A stretch of DNA of 64,000 nucleotides, taken from contig JAKCPI010002671.1 of assembly GCA_023213315.1 (NCBI GenBank), positions 248,001 to 312,000 on the forward strand. The letters run 5' to 3'. Under the pieces are notes generated by a model. That model searched no databases and was not told the origin of the DNA. It worked only from the letters and a program-made list of their open reading frames with translations. Numbering within the stretch: the stretch's first letter is position 1; each line of letters begins with the position of its first letter. A program made the translations under genes and the position numbers. Below are positions 11,304 to 20,853 of the stretch, piece after piece. Source of the DNA: Euborellia annulipes. Taxonomy: Eukaryota > Arthropoda > Insecta > Dermaptera > Anisolabididae.

Positions 11304-12426
11304 CTTTCTTTTACTTATATATGTTGTTATATAGAAAATATTGGATTCGAGTCAAAAATTCGATGTCGAGATTTTGATGGATATGGTCCCCTGAGTCCAA
11401 AAAAGTGGTTTTCGTGACATGGTCTGACTATGTGTGTTCAATTTAAAGCATTGAGGAATTGAGCTAGGAGGTTGAAATTTTATATTTAAGTTAGGCACCC
11501 TCCCTAGGGCGTGAAAATAAGCTTTTCATCAAAATCGACCAAAGAGTACTAGTACTTTACTGATGTACTTTTGCAGTTTTTTTTTGATTTTCTCAAAATT
11601 TGCTACAACAATATTGATTAAAGTAGAAGTTAAAATTTTGCTGGGACAGATCGTTGAGGTATTGGATATGGAGAAAATATACACCAGCGAGTTGCTTTCC
11701 ACAATTAAAATAATTTATTCTGCAAATATTTTCGGAATGCCTACGCAATCCATCTTCAGTGCATCAAATTACACTTATGTGGAGCGTGTCTTAATGATAA
11801 AATTTAATAGTAATAGTAATAAAACTTCCTTGCGCCAAACCTGTCACTGGGAGAAACTGGCTTTTGCAAAAAGGGAATCTGACCAACCGTATAAAATACC
11901 TACATGTATAGTTTTTCCCTCAGTGACTTGCACATTAAAAAATTCACCATAATTCTTGAATGGCTTCTCATACACAAAAAATTTTATCATTAAGACACGC
12001 TCCACATAAGTGTAATTTGATGCACTGAAGATGGATTGCGTAGGCATTCCGAAATATTTGCAGAATAAATTATTTTAATTGTGGAAAGCAACTCGCTGGT
12101 GTATATTTTCTCCATATCCAATACCTCAATATTGATTAAAATTCAAAAATCAATTATTTTTTAGATGCTCTTTGAAATGTATATTCCCATTTTGCCATTG
12201 AAAACTTTACTCTTGTACTTCATAGGAAAGATTGCCAAAATAGTTGCCATGGTAACATGGTAATATTTTTCCATATTAATAAATTTTATTATACATCTTG
12301 AATTTTAATATATTGGCACAAACTAAATATATGTTGACCCAAAATATCTCGGGTAACAACACAGAACACAGCTTTCTCTTACCAAAGGTTGTGTACTGTG
12401 CTGTACAGTCGCACCAGATTTTTTTT
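11304..12426 (+). repeat. dispersed repeat family A, near-complete copy interrupted by a foldback
   Basis: It has the head TTTTACTTTC and ATTCGATGTCGAGATTTTGA, the middle GAGTACTAGTACTTTACTGA, an X-box-like palindrome GTTGCCATGGTAAC at 12243-12256, and the terminal hairpin (about 12360-12420). Family A order is the same in copies at 24.9, 36.5 and 51.0 kb. A foldback insert splits it at about 11630-12126. No coding capacity was seen, and the superfamily is unknown. Confidence 0.9.
11656..12126. mobile_element. foldback element inside family A copy, arms about 150 bp
   Basis: The left arm (11656-11805, GAGGTATTGGATATGGAGAA ... ATAAAATTT) is inverted almost perfectly at 11973-12126 (ending CCATATCCAATACCTC), around a spacer of about 167 bp. 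AATATTGATTAAA occurs on both sides (11610 and 12128), consistent with a duplicated target but not exact. Frames on both strands give the same peptide because of the inversion. No domain was recognised. Confidence 0.85.
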
Positions 12427-12715
12427 TTTAAATACAATAACAATCTTATAACAAATTGAAATTAATAAAATGAGCTTCTCAAAAAAAAAATTATTTTATA
12501 ATTTAATGGGGGAAAAAAAAATTAAAGAACTTCAATCAAAAATGAAAAGAATAGGACTTGAAATAATGACCTTCAAGATGAGGGTCTTAAATAGATTCAA
12601 CCTTAAGGTGTGAAGAGAGAGGAGTTCCTCCTCCACTAAAGTCGAACCACTCTCTCTTTCTCTCTGGTAGTTTATTATTTTTTTTCTCTCTTTTTTTTTT
12701 AAATAAGAAAAACGA
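12427..12715. other. AT-rich and CT-rich DNA
   Basis: Contains A runs and a CTCTCT tract near 12650. The right end of a 170-codon minus-strand frame lies here, but it has no recognisable domain and crosses low-complexity DNA. Confidence 0.35.
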
Positions 12716-13075
12716 TCTGACGGGGTTGGTTGGTTGGTTGGGACCAAAGAAAGAAGAAAAACATGCGCCAAGTAAGTTATGTGTTTTAATCTCACCGCCC
12801 AGCATCCCTTGGCAACGCAGACGCTCCCCTGTCTCTCGAACCCTGGGCGCTGGGTGCCCATAAATACCATTAGATTTGGCAGCAATCGCAACATATTTTT
12901 GTTAAAATAGAAACAGGTTCGGAGATTGCACAGTAATAATGTTGTTTGCCCTAAATAAGGAAATATCCAGGCGCGCGAGATAACCGTGCAGCGGATTAGC
13001 CACGGTGGCTGTTTGTATAAACGATTACATACAAACACAAACACACATACACAACGATAACGTCGCCATTTTTAG
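12716..13075. promoter_or_regulatory. unique island, candidate regulatory element
   Basis: Complex non-repetitive sequence including GCCCATAAATACCATTAG (about 12857), AATAATGTTGTTTGCCC (about 12934), the palindromic GGCGCGCGAGA near 12971, AGCCACGGTGGCT near 12998, and CGCCATTTTTAG at 13064 (a good Pho/YY1 match). It is the longest minus-strand frame outside abd-A (12532-13044) but lacks any recognisable protein feature. Confidence 0.3.
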
Positions 13076-13139
13076 TTTTACAAACATATTTATTTTATTG
13101 AAATGAGATAGCACTTGAATATTTATCTTCGTCTCGAAA

Positions 13140-13720
13140 TCTAAATCACTTCATACTAACGGCTCCAAATGACAAGTCGAACGTAGAGTGGCTTTGCAAT
13201 GATGTGAAGGCCGATCCCTTTCATATAAAAGGCCCTGCGCGAAACCCTTTATCTCAAACCATTACCATGACCGGATTTTTTTTCTTTTTTTTTTACCCCG
13301 GGAGATGTGGAGATTTGAAAAAGAAGTGTGGGTGGAGAGCTTGATGGAAATTTTAAAGGACACCGAACAGAGAGCGCCACCCACCCCCTCCCAGGGGGGG
13401 ACCTTCTATCCCGCAAGCTTGCTAGTCGTTCCGCCATCATCGTAAAAATATATTGGGCAATTTTTTCAGTTGTTTGAATTTAAAGAATGACCGAGATAAA
13501 CTTTGGGTCCGAACCCGAGGTTCTATGGAGGCGGAGTTGGAGTTCCCTCATACCATCCATTTCCAAGGATCTCTTTCTCTTTTTCGCTCTCTCACTCCTC
13601 TACTTCAGCGACGGTAGTCGCGAAAATTTACGGCTCGATTAAGCTTTTTTTTCGCAATTGATCGATTATTCGATAATTCGCTCTATCAAAGTGGTAGAGA
13701 GAGGAAGAAAGTAAAAAAGA
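13140..13720. promoter_or_regulatory. unique island with TATA-like sequence
   Basis: TATAAAA at 13224-13230 lies in TTTCATATAAAAGGCCCT, with a TCA trinucleotide whose A is at 13256, about 32 bp downstream, the usual TATA-to-initiator distance on the plus strand. The island also has AGGGGGGGACC (13396), CTCTCTCACTC (13597) and ATCGATTATTCGATAATTCG (about 13661). A core promoter is possible but no exon was recognised after it. The first bases of several spurious frames start here. Confidence 0.25.
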
Positions 13721-13786
13721 AACTTTAAAAGGAATATGGCTATAAACAAAAATTAACTACGACATAATTATTAGTTTGGATTTATA

Positions 13787-13862
13787 TATTAGCCATTGCA
13801 AAAATTTCCGTAACAACTCACCAAATAGAGTGTCAGTTGACCTAGAAATTTTTGCAATGCAT
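13787..13862. repeat. small inverted repeat, about 14-bp arms
   Basis: ATTGCAAAAATTTC is inverted as GAAATTTTTGCAAT across about 43 bp. This is too short to classify: a tiny MITE or a hairpin. Confidence 0.5.
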
Positions 13863-14050
13863 CATATTTATGGCCTTCATTAAAGATAACGAAACATTTA
13901 TACCATTTTCACCAAAGGATAGTGTTATCGAATTCAACTATAATGGATAGGTGACAATATTATCTTTAGAAAAAATAAATTTCTGCCTGTATTTATTATT
14001 TAGTTAAAAAAAAGATAAAAGAATAATTAAGCCCGTGACGCACTTTCAGG

Positions 14051-14430
14051 TCTATTCTCTAAAAACAGACGTTAAAATTTAACATCAACAAATGGGTGTT
14101 AAAAAGTGAAGTAATAACATCAGCGTTAAAAAATGCTATTCTCTAAACCAAGTGACAGTGGCGTTAACATGTTGCTTTTATTTCAAAGCTGTCAAAATCA
14201 TAACCTTACTTTTTAATTTAAAGACGCCATTTTTATGCATTAAATACGGCGTTAAAATATTAAAGGAACCCCCTTGACATGATATTAATTTTTAACACTA
14301 TTGACGATTTGGCTTTAAAGTTTTAGCTTACAGAATAGTAAGTAATTTGAGTCAAGGAAGTGTTAAAATGAATTAACGCTGTTTACATATGTTAAAATTT
14401 AAATTTTTTGCTTACTTGTTAGAGAATAGA
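14051..14430. mobile_element. MITE family C, copy 2
   Basis: Terminal inverted repeats TCTATTCTCTAA and TTAGAGAATAGA frame 380 bp. The interior matches the copy at 8361-8780 (AAATGGGTGTTAAAAAGTGA, AACATGTTGCTTTTATTT, AATCATAACCTTACTTTTTA). This copy has the cleaner termini. No transposase is present. Confidence 0.87.
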
Positions 14431-14765
14431 TCTGTCTGAGAGAATGTCGGGTCCTGGGTTCGCTTCCCCTCATGCCGAAAAAGACTTTCCAAAAATATTT
14501 ATTCCTATTTTTTCTTCGCGTTATTAATCACGTAATTCGACGACAACATAAATGTCTGGGTCAAAAGGAGGTTTAAGCAGGTCTTATGCTTGAAAGTAGG
14601 GAAGAATGGCATAGAGGGAATATAAAAAACTACTCAGCTAGGGTAACTGGAGAGCGCCATTACAAGTCATTCGGTTCTAAGTGAGTGTAAAAATTATAAT
14701 TTCGATTATTACGGTAGTAGCTACTTCATAGATATTGAAATAAATCTAAACGGAAAAATTATCAT
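14431..14765. other. mixed DNA with tRNA-like fragment
   Basis: GGTCCTGGGTTCGCTTCCCC near 14450 resembles a pol III box B and is followed by GCCGAAAAAGAC, a word from the SINE tails. It is probably a degenerate SINE. The rest is unremarkable. Confidence 0.4.
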
Positions 14766-15020
14766 GGCCCTCGGGCTTGGTATAGTGGCTAGATGCTGGC
14801 CTTGTAAAACAAGAGTCGTGGGTTCAGATCTCAGGCAATCCGAGGATTTTATTTGGTATCCAAATGGCTTAAATAAGAATGCCTGGACCCCCAATAAATA
14901 TATATTAATAAATAACGTTATCGTCAAAATCTTAAATGGCCTAAGTTGTCCAAAAGACTGTGTGTATGTATGTATGTGAATTTGAGTGTGAGTGGGAAAA
15001 AACTGTAGTGTTAAAAAAAA
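14766..15020 (+). mobile_element. tRNA-derived SINE family B, full-length copy
   Basis: The head GGCCCTCGGGCTTGGTATAG then TGGCTAGATGCTGGCC contains box A-like sequence, and GTGGGTTCAGATCTC (about 14820) is box B-like. The body has CCAAATGGCTTAAATAAGAA and TGCCTGGACCCCC. The tail has GACTGTGTG, a (GTGA)-type tract and an A run to 15020. The tRNA-derived head, unrelated body and A-rich end define a SINE moved by a LINE machinery elsewhere in the genome. Confidence 0.92.
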
Positions 15021-15640
15021 TAATATATACTAATAAAATTTTCTCACGCTTAAAAAATAATAATAAAATTATTATCAATAATTTAATTTATTACTATATT
15101 TTTATTTTTTTATTTATCTTATTATTATATAAAAAAAATTTTATTAACTTGAAATGGTAATTAAAATCACTAAAGTGTATAACTGTAAATTTCCTAATTT
15201 TAAAAGCATCATTTTAGTTTAACAATAATCGCAATTTAGACTCTCTTTTTATTTCTTCCTTTAAAAAATTTTCGTACAAGCCTATCGATAAATAATAAAA
15301 TTTGTCTTCATTTTGGCTAATGACTTGAATTCGGGAACTCGGCAACGGTTTGATGATATACGACTAAGATGAAAAAACTTTTTCTAATTACTAAATCCGG
15401 TTCTTTTTTTTAAATTTATCACCTTAATTATGATAAACCGTAATTTTTTATTTTTTTAGAATTTGTGTTTTATTTCATCTCTCTCTTTCTATATATAGAT
15501 TTTTCTCCTCTAATGGAAATCAAAATTGATCATTCAGAAAAATTCTATTTGCAGTAAATTCGGACTTATCTTCTTTTTTTTTTTATTTTATTGTGCCATT
15601 TCTATTCTATCGTATTTACCAAGATTAAATCAATTTTTAT
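15021..15640. other. AT-rich DNA, no feature seen
   Basis: AT-rich with T runs and TATATATA. No repeat or gene was recognised. Confidence 0.4.
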
Positions 15641-16060
15641 CCGAATATTTCTGATCCGGGCGCCTTAATTGGCCCTTGGGCGCCCCATGCATGTCGCAAT
15701 TCCAATTAATTCTTTGCTGAATGCGGCAAAAAGGCTGCTGGTCCCGGGGGCACTGTCGTTGCGGGTCACGTCGGACCCGGGGAATCACCTTCCCTAACGG
15801 CCCTCTCTCTCTCTCTTCGCTAGGGTGTCGCTGGAATTTCTATCTGCGCATTTTGCGCCCCTTTGCGCCCTTCCGCCGCCCTACGGCGGCGCTTTGTCCC
15901 CCGGACAAAAGGGCCGCCGCCATCATGGCCGCCTGGAAATTTTTATTTCTATTTCATATATAAATAACAAAAAAAAGGCCATGTAATCCTCCTCGATTTC
16001 CATCAGCCTCGGAGCACAAGCGACCGATTAGCGAAGAAGGCGAACCAGCATGATAATGTG
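15641..16060. promoter_or_regulatory. strongly GC-rich unique island, candidate PRE-like or enhancer element
   Basis: One of the GC-richest tracts in the window. It contains GGCGCCTTAATTGGCCCTTG, CTCTCTCTCTCTC (about 15803, GAGA-factor type on the minus strand), repeated TTTGCGCCC words (15852-15875), CGCCGCCATCATGGCCGCC (about 15916, Pho cores on both strands) and GGCCATG near 15978. GAGA tracts beside Pho cores are typical of Polycomb response elements in Hox loci. A plus-strand frame of 80 codons is present but shows no conserved feature. Confidence 0.35.
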
Positions 16061-17094
16061 ATTGCACGGTTTTATGTCCCTTTTTTTTTGACAAAAAAAA
16101 TCTTCTTTATATCTGACAGAACGTCCCATAAGTGTTTAAAGAATTATTTCACTTGTAAAAAGAAATAATAAAATAATGATTTCGGAGGAAAATGTCAAAA
16201 AGGTTGAGATTTTTTTCACAAAAAAAAAAAAAAAATAAGAAGTCAAATAGTTGAGAAATAAAAATGCCAATTACTTATTAACGTGTTAATTTTGTAAAAT
16301 TATTTTTTATAATTGGGGCCGGCCACACTTGTTTGCATAGCAGTTATTCTATATAATTTATTTCCGGCTGAATTTTTGTATTAGATAGAACATTGAATAT
16401 AATTTGGACATCTGAAGACACATTCAAAATCTAAATCTTTAGATGTATGAAACTTTATGATGAAATTTTATCTGAAGATGTTCACATAATTAACCTAAAC
16501 GTTGTATTTAAACATGTAGTTATATTTACTTTTTAAAAATTTCTGATTTTCGCACAACCAAATATGAGAATAAATGGGAAGTTTAGTGATTATAAGTCCG
16601 ACAAGATGTTTATGAACAAATGTTGTATTCAATTACCTTTTTTCTTAATGATATTCTTCTTTTCCACTCCACTTAACGATAACTTGAAGACCACCGGAAG
16701 TACAATTATTCTAAAAAAAAGAAGGAAAAAAATTAATTAGCTAAATCTTATTCTACAAACGAGAGATTTATGTTAATGTCTAGATAAATAGTATGGGTAT
16801 TAAAGAATCGAGATTTGTTCATGTATTTTTGATTGCTGGAGATCAAGTACTCACATTTTTCTAGGAACCAATGGACTTAATGTTTCATGAAAAATGATCA
16901 AAATATATTTAATATGTTTAATCACGGGAAAAGAATCAAAAGAAAAGTAAGACTTGTGAGTGTAGATTTTATTTCATTAAAATCTGACTGCCCAAGTCTC
17001 GCTATTCTTTTGAATCCATTACTATTAAGCCTACATTCACAGCTTCATAAAATTTACAAAAGTAAAAATTTAGATTTCGAATATATGCTTATGT
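16061..17094. other. AT-rich DNA with a dispersed repeat fragment
   Basis: CTTTTCCACTCCACTTAACG then ATAACTTGAAGACCACCGGAAG (about 16660-16705) recurs almost identically at about 17712-17752, so an unclassified repeat is present. Nothing else was seen. Confidence 0.5.
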
Positions 17095-17102
17095 ATTTAA
17101 GC

Positions 17103-17378
17103 CAGTGGCGTAGCGAGCTTAACTCGCGCCCGGGGCACAATACCTTTTTAGCGCCCCCCCCCCTTCGAAAACCATATAATATTATATGTCAAATATACTC
17201 GCAAATTAATAAATAAATAAAGTAAAATAAATAAAGTCATAGGCTCAAGCTAGGCTTTAAATTTGAGACAAAAAATGTAGCAATTTTTTGTTTTGCGGAC
17301 CATTTGGCGACCCTTTGTAAGTAGCGCCCGGAGGGGGGGGGGGCAGCCCCCCCTTGTCCCTCCCTCGCTACACCACTG
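17103..17378. mobile_element. non-autonomous hAT-type element
   Basis: Ends CAGTGGCGTAGCGAG and CTCGCTACACCACTG are inverted copies. Flanks are ATTTAAGC (17095-17102) and ATTTAAGT (17379-17386), an 8-bp target duplication with one mismatch. CAGTGGCGTA-type ends with 8-bp duplications are typical of hAT MITEs. Only 276 bp, with no transposase. Confidence 0.85.
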
Positions 17379-17386
17379 ATTTAAGT

Positions 17387-17996
17387 TAAATATTGAAAAA
17401 AAAAAAAATAATTTTCAAAATATATTAAAATTTAAACATACAAGGTATTTACTAGTCTACTATTCTTAAAAAGACAAAAATACAAATCAAAATCACCTTA
17501 AAATATATTTACTTAAAATTAGAAATGTATTGTTTTTTTTTTTAAATTTTAATACATTTTCTAAATAAATTTTAAAGTTTGAGCGTTTAGTCGAAATACC
17601 CTGGTATGGCCGTTTTGATATATTTACCCAGCCCTGTTTCAAAAATATTTAAAAATAAAAAAAAGGCTTAAACATGACTAATAAATAATAAGATTTACTA
17701 TTTTTTTCTTTTTTCCACTCCACTTAACAATAACTTGAAGACCACTGGAAGTTTTGATATCTAAGGCCATATAGACATAATTCAATTATGTGTTAAATAG
17801 CAATAGGGATCAAGAGATGAAGCTTCGTGCTTTAAGGGTGAGTGGTTTGCTTTTCCCCTAGAGCAATAAAATTAATTTAAATTTTATTTTTATTAAATAT
17901 TGGAAATACTAATCTAAAATTTGAGTGTGTAATTAATTGCCTGTGACACCGAAAAGTAAAAAATATACATTTGAAAAATAATATTTATTTTTATCT
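17387..17996. other. AT-rich DNA with second copy of a repeat fragment
   Basis: 17712-17752 matches 16660-16705 (see there). The rest has no recognised feature. Confidence 0.45.
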
Positions 17997-17997
17997 A

Positions 17998-18250
17998 GCC
18001 CTCGGGCTTGTTGTAGGGGTTAGCGTGCTGGTCTTATATACCAAGAACCGCGGATTCGGATCCCAGGCAATCCGATGAAGTTTATTTAAGCCATTTGGAT
18101 ACCAAATGGCTTAAATAAGAATGCCTGGACCCCATATATATTAATTAATCAACGGTTATCGTCAAAGTCTTATATGGCCTGAGTTGCCGAAAAGACTGTA
18201 TGATGTGTGTGAGTGTGGATGAGAAAAAAGTATGAGTGTTAAAAAAAAAA
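17998..18250 (+). mobile_element. tRNA-derived SINE family B, full-length copy
   Basis: The head GCCCTCGGGCTTGTTGTAGG then GGTTAGCGTGCTGG, box B-like GCGGATTCGGATCCC, the inverted pair TTAAGCCATTTGGATACC / AAATGGCTTAA, TGCCTGGACCCC, the GCCGAAAAGACTGT tail and a final A run are all present. Confidence 0.92.
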
Positions 18251-18277
18251 TATATTTTTATCTAGTTCATTTTTTTT

Positions 18278-18510
18278 TTGACAATTCCAGGAGGTGGCAG
18301 CCAGGAAGGAGTGTGACAATCAACGAAACTCCCAAAAATTTGCGATGTTTCAGTCCAAATTTATTCGGCCACCATCAGGCAATCCTATATATATATATAT
18401 ATGACAACTCCCGATGGCTGATGATGGTCGAATAAATTTGGAAGTTTTTGGGAGTTTCATTTATTTAGAGACCCTCCTTCCTGGCTGCCACCACCTGTCA
18501 TTGTTCAAAT
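18278..18510. repeat. foldback element with hammerhead-like motif
   Basis: The left arm (AGGAGGTGGCAGCCAGGAAG, from 18289; AACTCCCAAAAATT, from 18326) is inverted at 18415-18500 (TTTTTGGGAGTTTC; CCTTCCTGGCTGCCACCACC). On the minus strand 18347-18378 reads CTGATGGTGGCC ... GGACTGAAAC, and the right arm reads GGCTGATGATGGTCG. This is close to a hammerhead ribozyme core but with a weak stem II. The right-arm end also resembles 23535-23555. Confidence 0.8.
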
Positions 18511-18820
18511 ATGTCAATCTCAGCCACTTCCACACTCTAAAGGGTTCTACATTTTGTTTATATATTGTAAATTCTTTTCAAATTCGATTTCTAGTCTGAT
18601 ATTTGAAGTTTTAAATATTGTCTTCCCTAAAGAGGACTAATAGGTAGGACTATATTCAAAAAACCATATATGTAAGCCTATATGATAAATAACTTTTATT
18701 ATTGTGTAAATTTAATTTGAAAATGATCAAATAAAATTTGTTTAATTAAAAAGAGGGTGTGATATAAGTAGTTATATATAAGAATATCGCACTATACCAT
18801 TTAAGGAATTTTTTTTTATA
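18511..18820. other. AT-rich DNA, no feature seen
   Basis: No repeat or coding signal was recognised. Confidence 0.35.
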
Positions 18821-19230
18821 TTTTTATGATATCTGATGCGGATGATTTGAGATGTAATTATGTGAACGACGCCATCGAGGGCGAAGACGACTTGACTTTC
18901 GGGGGAAGAGGTTCCGTTCCCGATCCAGACTACCGTCTATCGATAACGGCAGCTTCAAAAAGGGGAGGTTCTGGAAAGAGAGTCCCCCCCCCCTTTTTAC
19001 TCCCAAACCCCGGCACACACCAGCACTCCACTCGAGAGATCTCGCGCATTTTTCCCGAGGGACTCGTCTCCCCTTTTCCTTCCTGGATCACGAAGCTACT
19101 ACACCCCAACGACGGGGGCGAAATCGACAACGATATCAACGAGAGAACTGAGAGATAGAAAGAGAAGAGAGAAGCTTTCAATCGAGCTCATCCGCACCTG
19201 GGCACTGAAATACTAATTAATGCTTTTGCG
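18821..19230. promoter_or_regulatory. GC-rich unique island
   Basis: Balanced, non-repetitive sequence with ATCTCGCGC, ACGCCATCGAGG (Pho core at about 18869), CGAGAGATCTCGCG (about 19033, near-palindromic) and GAGAGAACTGAGAG at 19140. A plus-strand frame (18826-19158, 110 codons) and an overlapping minus-strand frame both stay open, but neither resembles a known protein. Regulatory or unrecognised exon. Confidence 0.28.
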
Positions 19231-19294
19231 AATTAAACTAATTAAGGACCAGGAATCTTAAATTATCGGCTTTTATAATACTTTCCTTTCATAA

Positions 19295-19880
19295 ATCCGA
19301 ATTCGTTGTCTCTCTTCTCTCTCTCTCTCTCTTTCTCTTGCGACTAGACGACGGGTCTTAAGGGCGTAATAAAGGAAAGGCTATAAAAACCGGGAAAGTG
19401 ATATCTGTCAAAAACAGCTGGTCCTTGGCGCTTGTCACCGATTCCCAACCAACAACTTACTATTCCTTCTTGATCTGTTTTACAAATCAAACCCTCCTTT
19501 TTTACGTCGTTGCAGTCAACCACCCCCACTACACCATCACTTTCATTCTCAAATTAATTATCATTCCACTTTGCAATTTTCTGCCATCACACACGTTGTT
19601 GTTCTCTTTTTCTCTCTCTCTCTCTCTTCTCTTTTTCTTTCTTTAAGGGCCGTGTTGTCCTTGTGCCAAGCCTCTACGGGGTGAGAAGAGTTTATTCCTG
19701 TTTTCGTTCCCGGGGATGTCTTCCCTTTTCTCCTTTATCACTCGCTGTCCTCCCCAGACCTGTAATAAAACCGCCATTGTGTCCCAGGAAGGTCTTGTAC
19801 AATATATCAACGGAGCCGTCATAACACGCCAAGGGCTGCGCATCTGGCCCTCCGCCCTGCAATTCACGCCCTTTATAATA
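19295..19880. promoter_or_regulatory. GC-richer unique island with TATA-like sequence and GAGA tracts
   Basis: CTCTCTCTCTCTCTC at 19314-19331 and again at 19611-19627 are GAGA-factor type. TATAAAA at 19382-19388 is followed 28 bp later by a TCA whose A is at 19410. Further right are AATAAAACCGCCATTG (about 19765, Pho core), GTCATAACACG and CGGAGCC. This mix resembles Hox regulatory DNA, but no conservation can be tested here. Confidence 0.28.
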
Positions 19881-20285
19881 AGATTATAGAATTTGCATCC
19901 CTTATTATTTGTATCGAGCTCTTACAAACCTCCCTCTCTATCTTTCAACGATTTTTCAATTTAGAACTTATTCCAACTTCGTCTTGAAAATTGACAAGTA
20001 ATTTTCATTTGGAATGCCTTTTAAGAGAAGAAAAAAAGGGCGTTTGGAAATTTCTCTAGAGAGTAGTTTTAAATTTATGATAACAAAAGGAAGAAAGAAA
20101 AAACTGGAGATTTATTTTCTTTCATCAAGACATATGCAACAACGAATTATTTTGATATTTCCAATTCAAAAACAGCATCCTTATTAGTCATCTAAAAACA
20201 CAGGCTGTTTCTCAAAGGCATACAATCATATTATGCTTTTACGTTATACAATTTCTTAAAAAATATATCTCTGATATCTATACAA
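19881..20285. other. AT-rich DNA, no feature seen
   Basis: CATCAAGACATATGCAACAA and CGAATTATTT near 20123-20150 partly recur at 21885-21915 with ACATCTAAAAA-type sequence (20190 and 21940), indicating an old duplicated segment. Nothing coding was seen. Confidence 0.4.
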
Positions 20286-20853
20286 TATAAGGAACCGAAG
20301 AATAAAATCAGCATATAATGGACGCCTCTCACATTTGTAGATATTTCGACCAGCATCACTCCTAGTCATCATCAGTATAAAAAAAAAAAAAAAATACATG
20401 GAAATAAGCGAAAAAATTAATAAATGATATATATATAATAGATTTTAATATTCCATTTTTACTTTCTCTTACCCTATATTTAAACTTACATGATTTGTTG
20501 GAGGACCCTTGTCAATCAATTATGTTAAAAAATATTTTCTAAAAAATTCAGAGAAGCAGGGGACTAATGCCAGCACGAGCGATTGAGAGTTTATGAGTTG
20601 ATATTTTATATATTATCCCCACTCTTCACTCATTCGTCATCAATGACACGGGCCTTTCAACAAATCATGTAAATTTAAATTAAAAATAGTATATAAAATA
20701 TATTATATGTATGATTTATTAATTTTTACTTTTTTTACTTATTTCTATGTAGTTCTTTTGTACTGATGACCAGGCGTGATGCCGGTCGAATTATCTACGA
20801 ATAGAGGCGTCCATTATAAGCTGGTTTTATTTTCCGGTTCCTTCTATATGTAT
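20286..20853. mobile_element. foldback element with hammerhead-like cores in both arms
   Basis: Left arm 20286-20379 and right arm 20761-20853 are inverted copies (GGAACCGAAGAATAAAATC against GGTTTTATTTTCCGGTTCC; GGACGCCTCT against AGAGGCGTCC). A second inner inverted pair ACATGATTTGTTG / CAACAAATCATGT lies at 20488 and 20654. On the minus strand the left arm reads CTGATGA-T-GACTAG ... CTGGTC-GAAAT. The right arm, plus strand, reads CTGATGACCAGGC ... GGTCGAA. Stem II is supported by G-C, A-T and one wobble pair. Confidence 0.85.

Noticed and set aside
11563..11952. 129-codon frame as a transposase fragment
   Set aside because: It spans the border of family A and a foldback arm, and the same peptide appears on the opposite strand because of the inversion. 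No catalytic motif is visible.
12532..13044. 170-codon minus-strand open frame, the longest outside abd-A
   Set aside because: It crosses low-complexity Lys/Arg-rich and T-run DNA, has no recognisable domain and no splice-supported extension. A chance frame across a GC-richer island is more likely.
14766..15020. A functional tRNA gene
   Set aside because: Boxes A and B are present but the cloverleaf is not complete, and the sequence continues into a body and A tail repeated many times. It is a SINE.
18826..19158. 110-codon plus-strand frame in the 18.8 kb island
   Set aside because: An overlapping minus-strand frame is equally open and no conserved motif is seen. Openness is explained by local composition.
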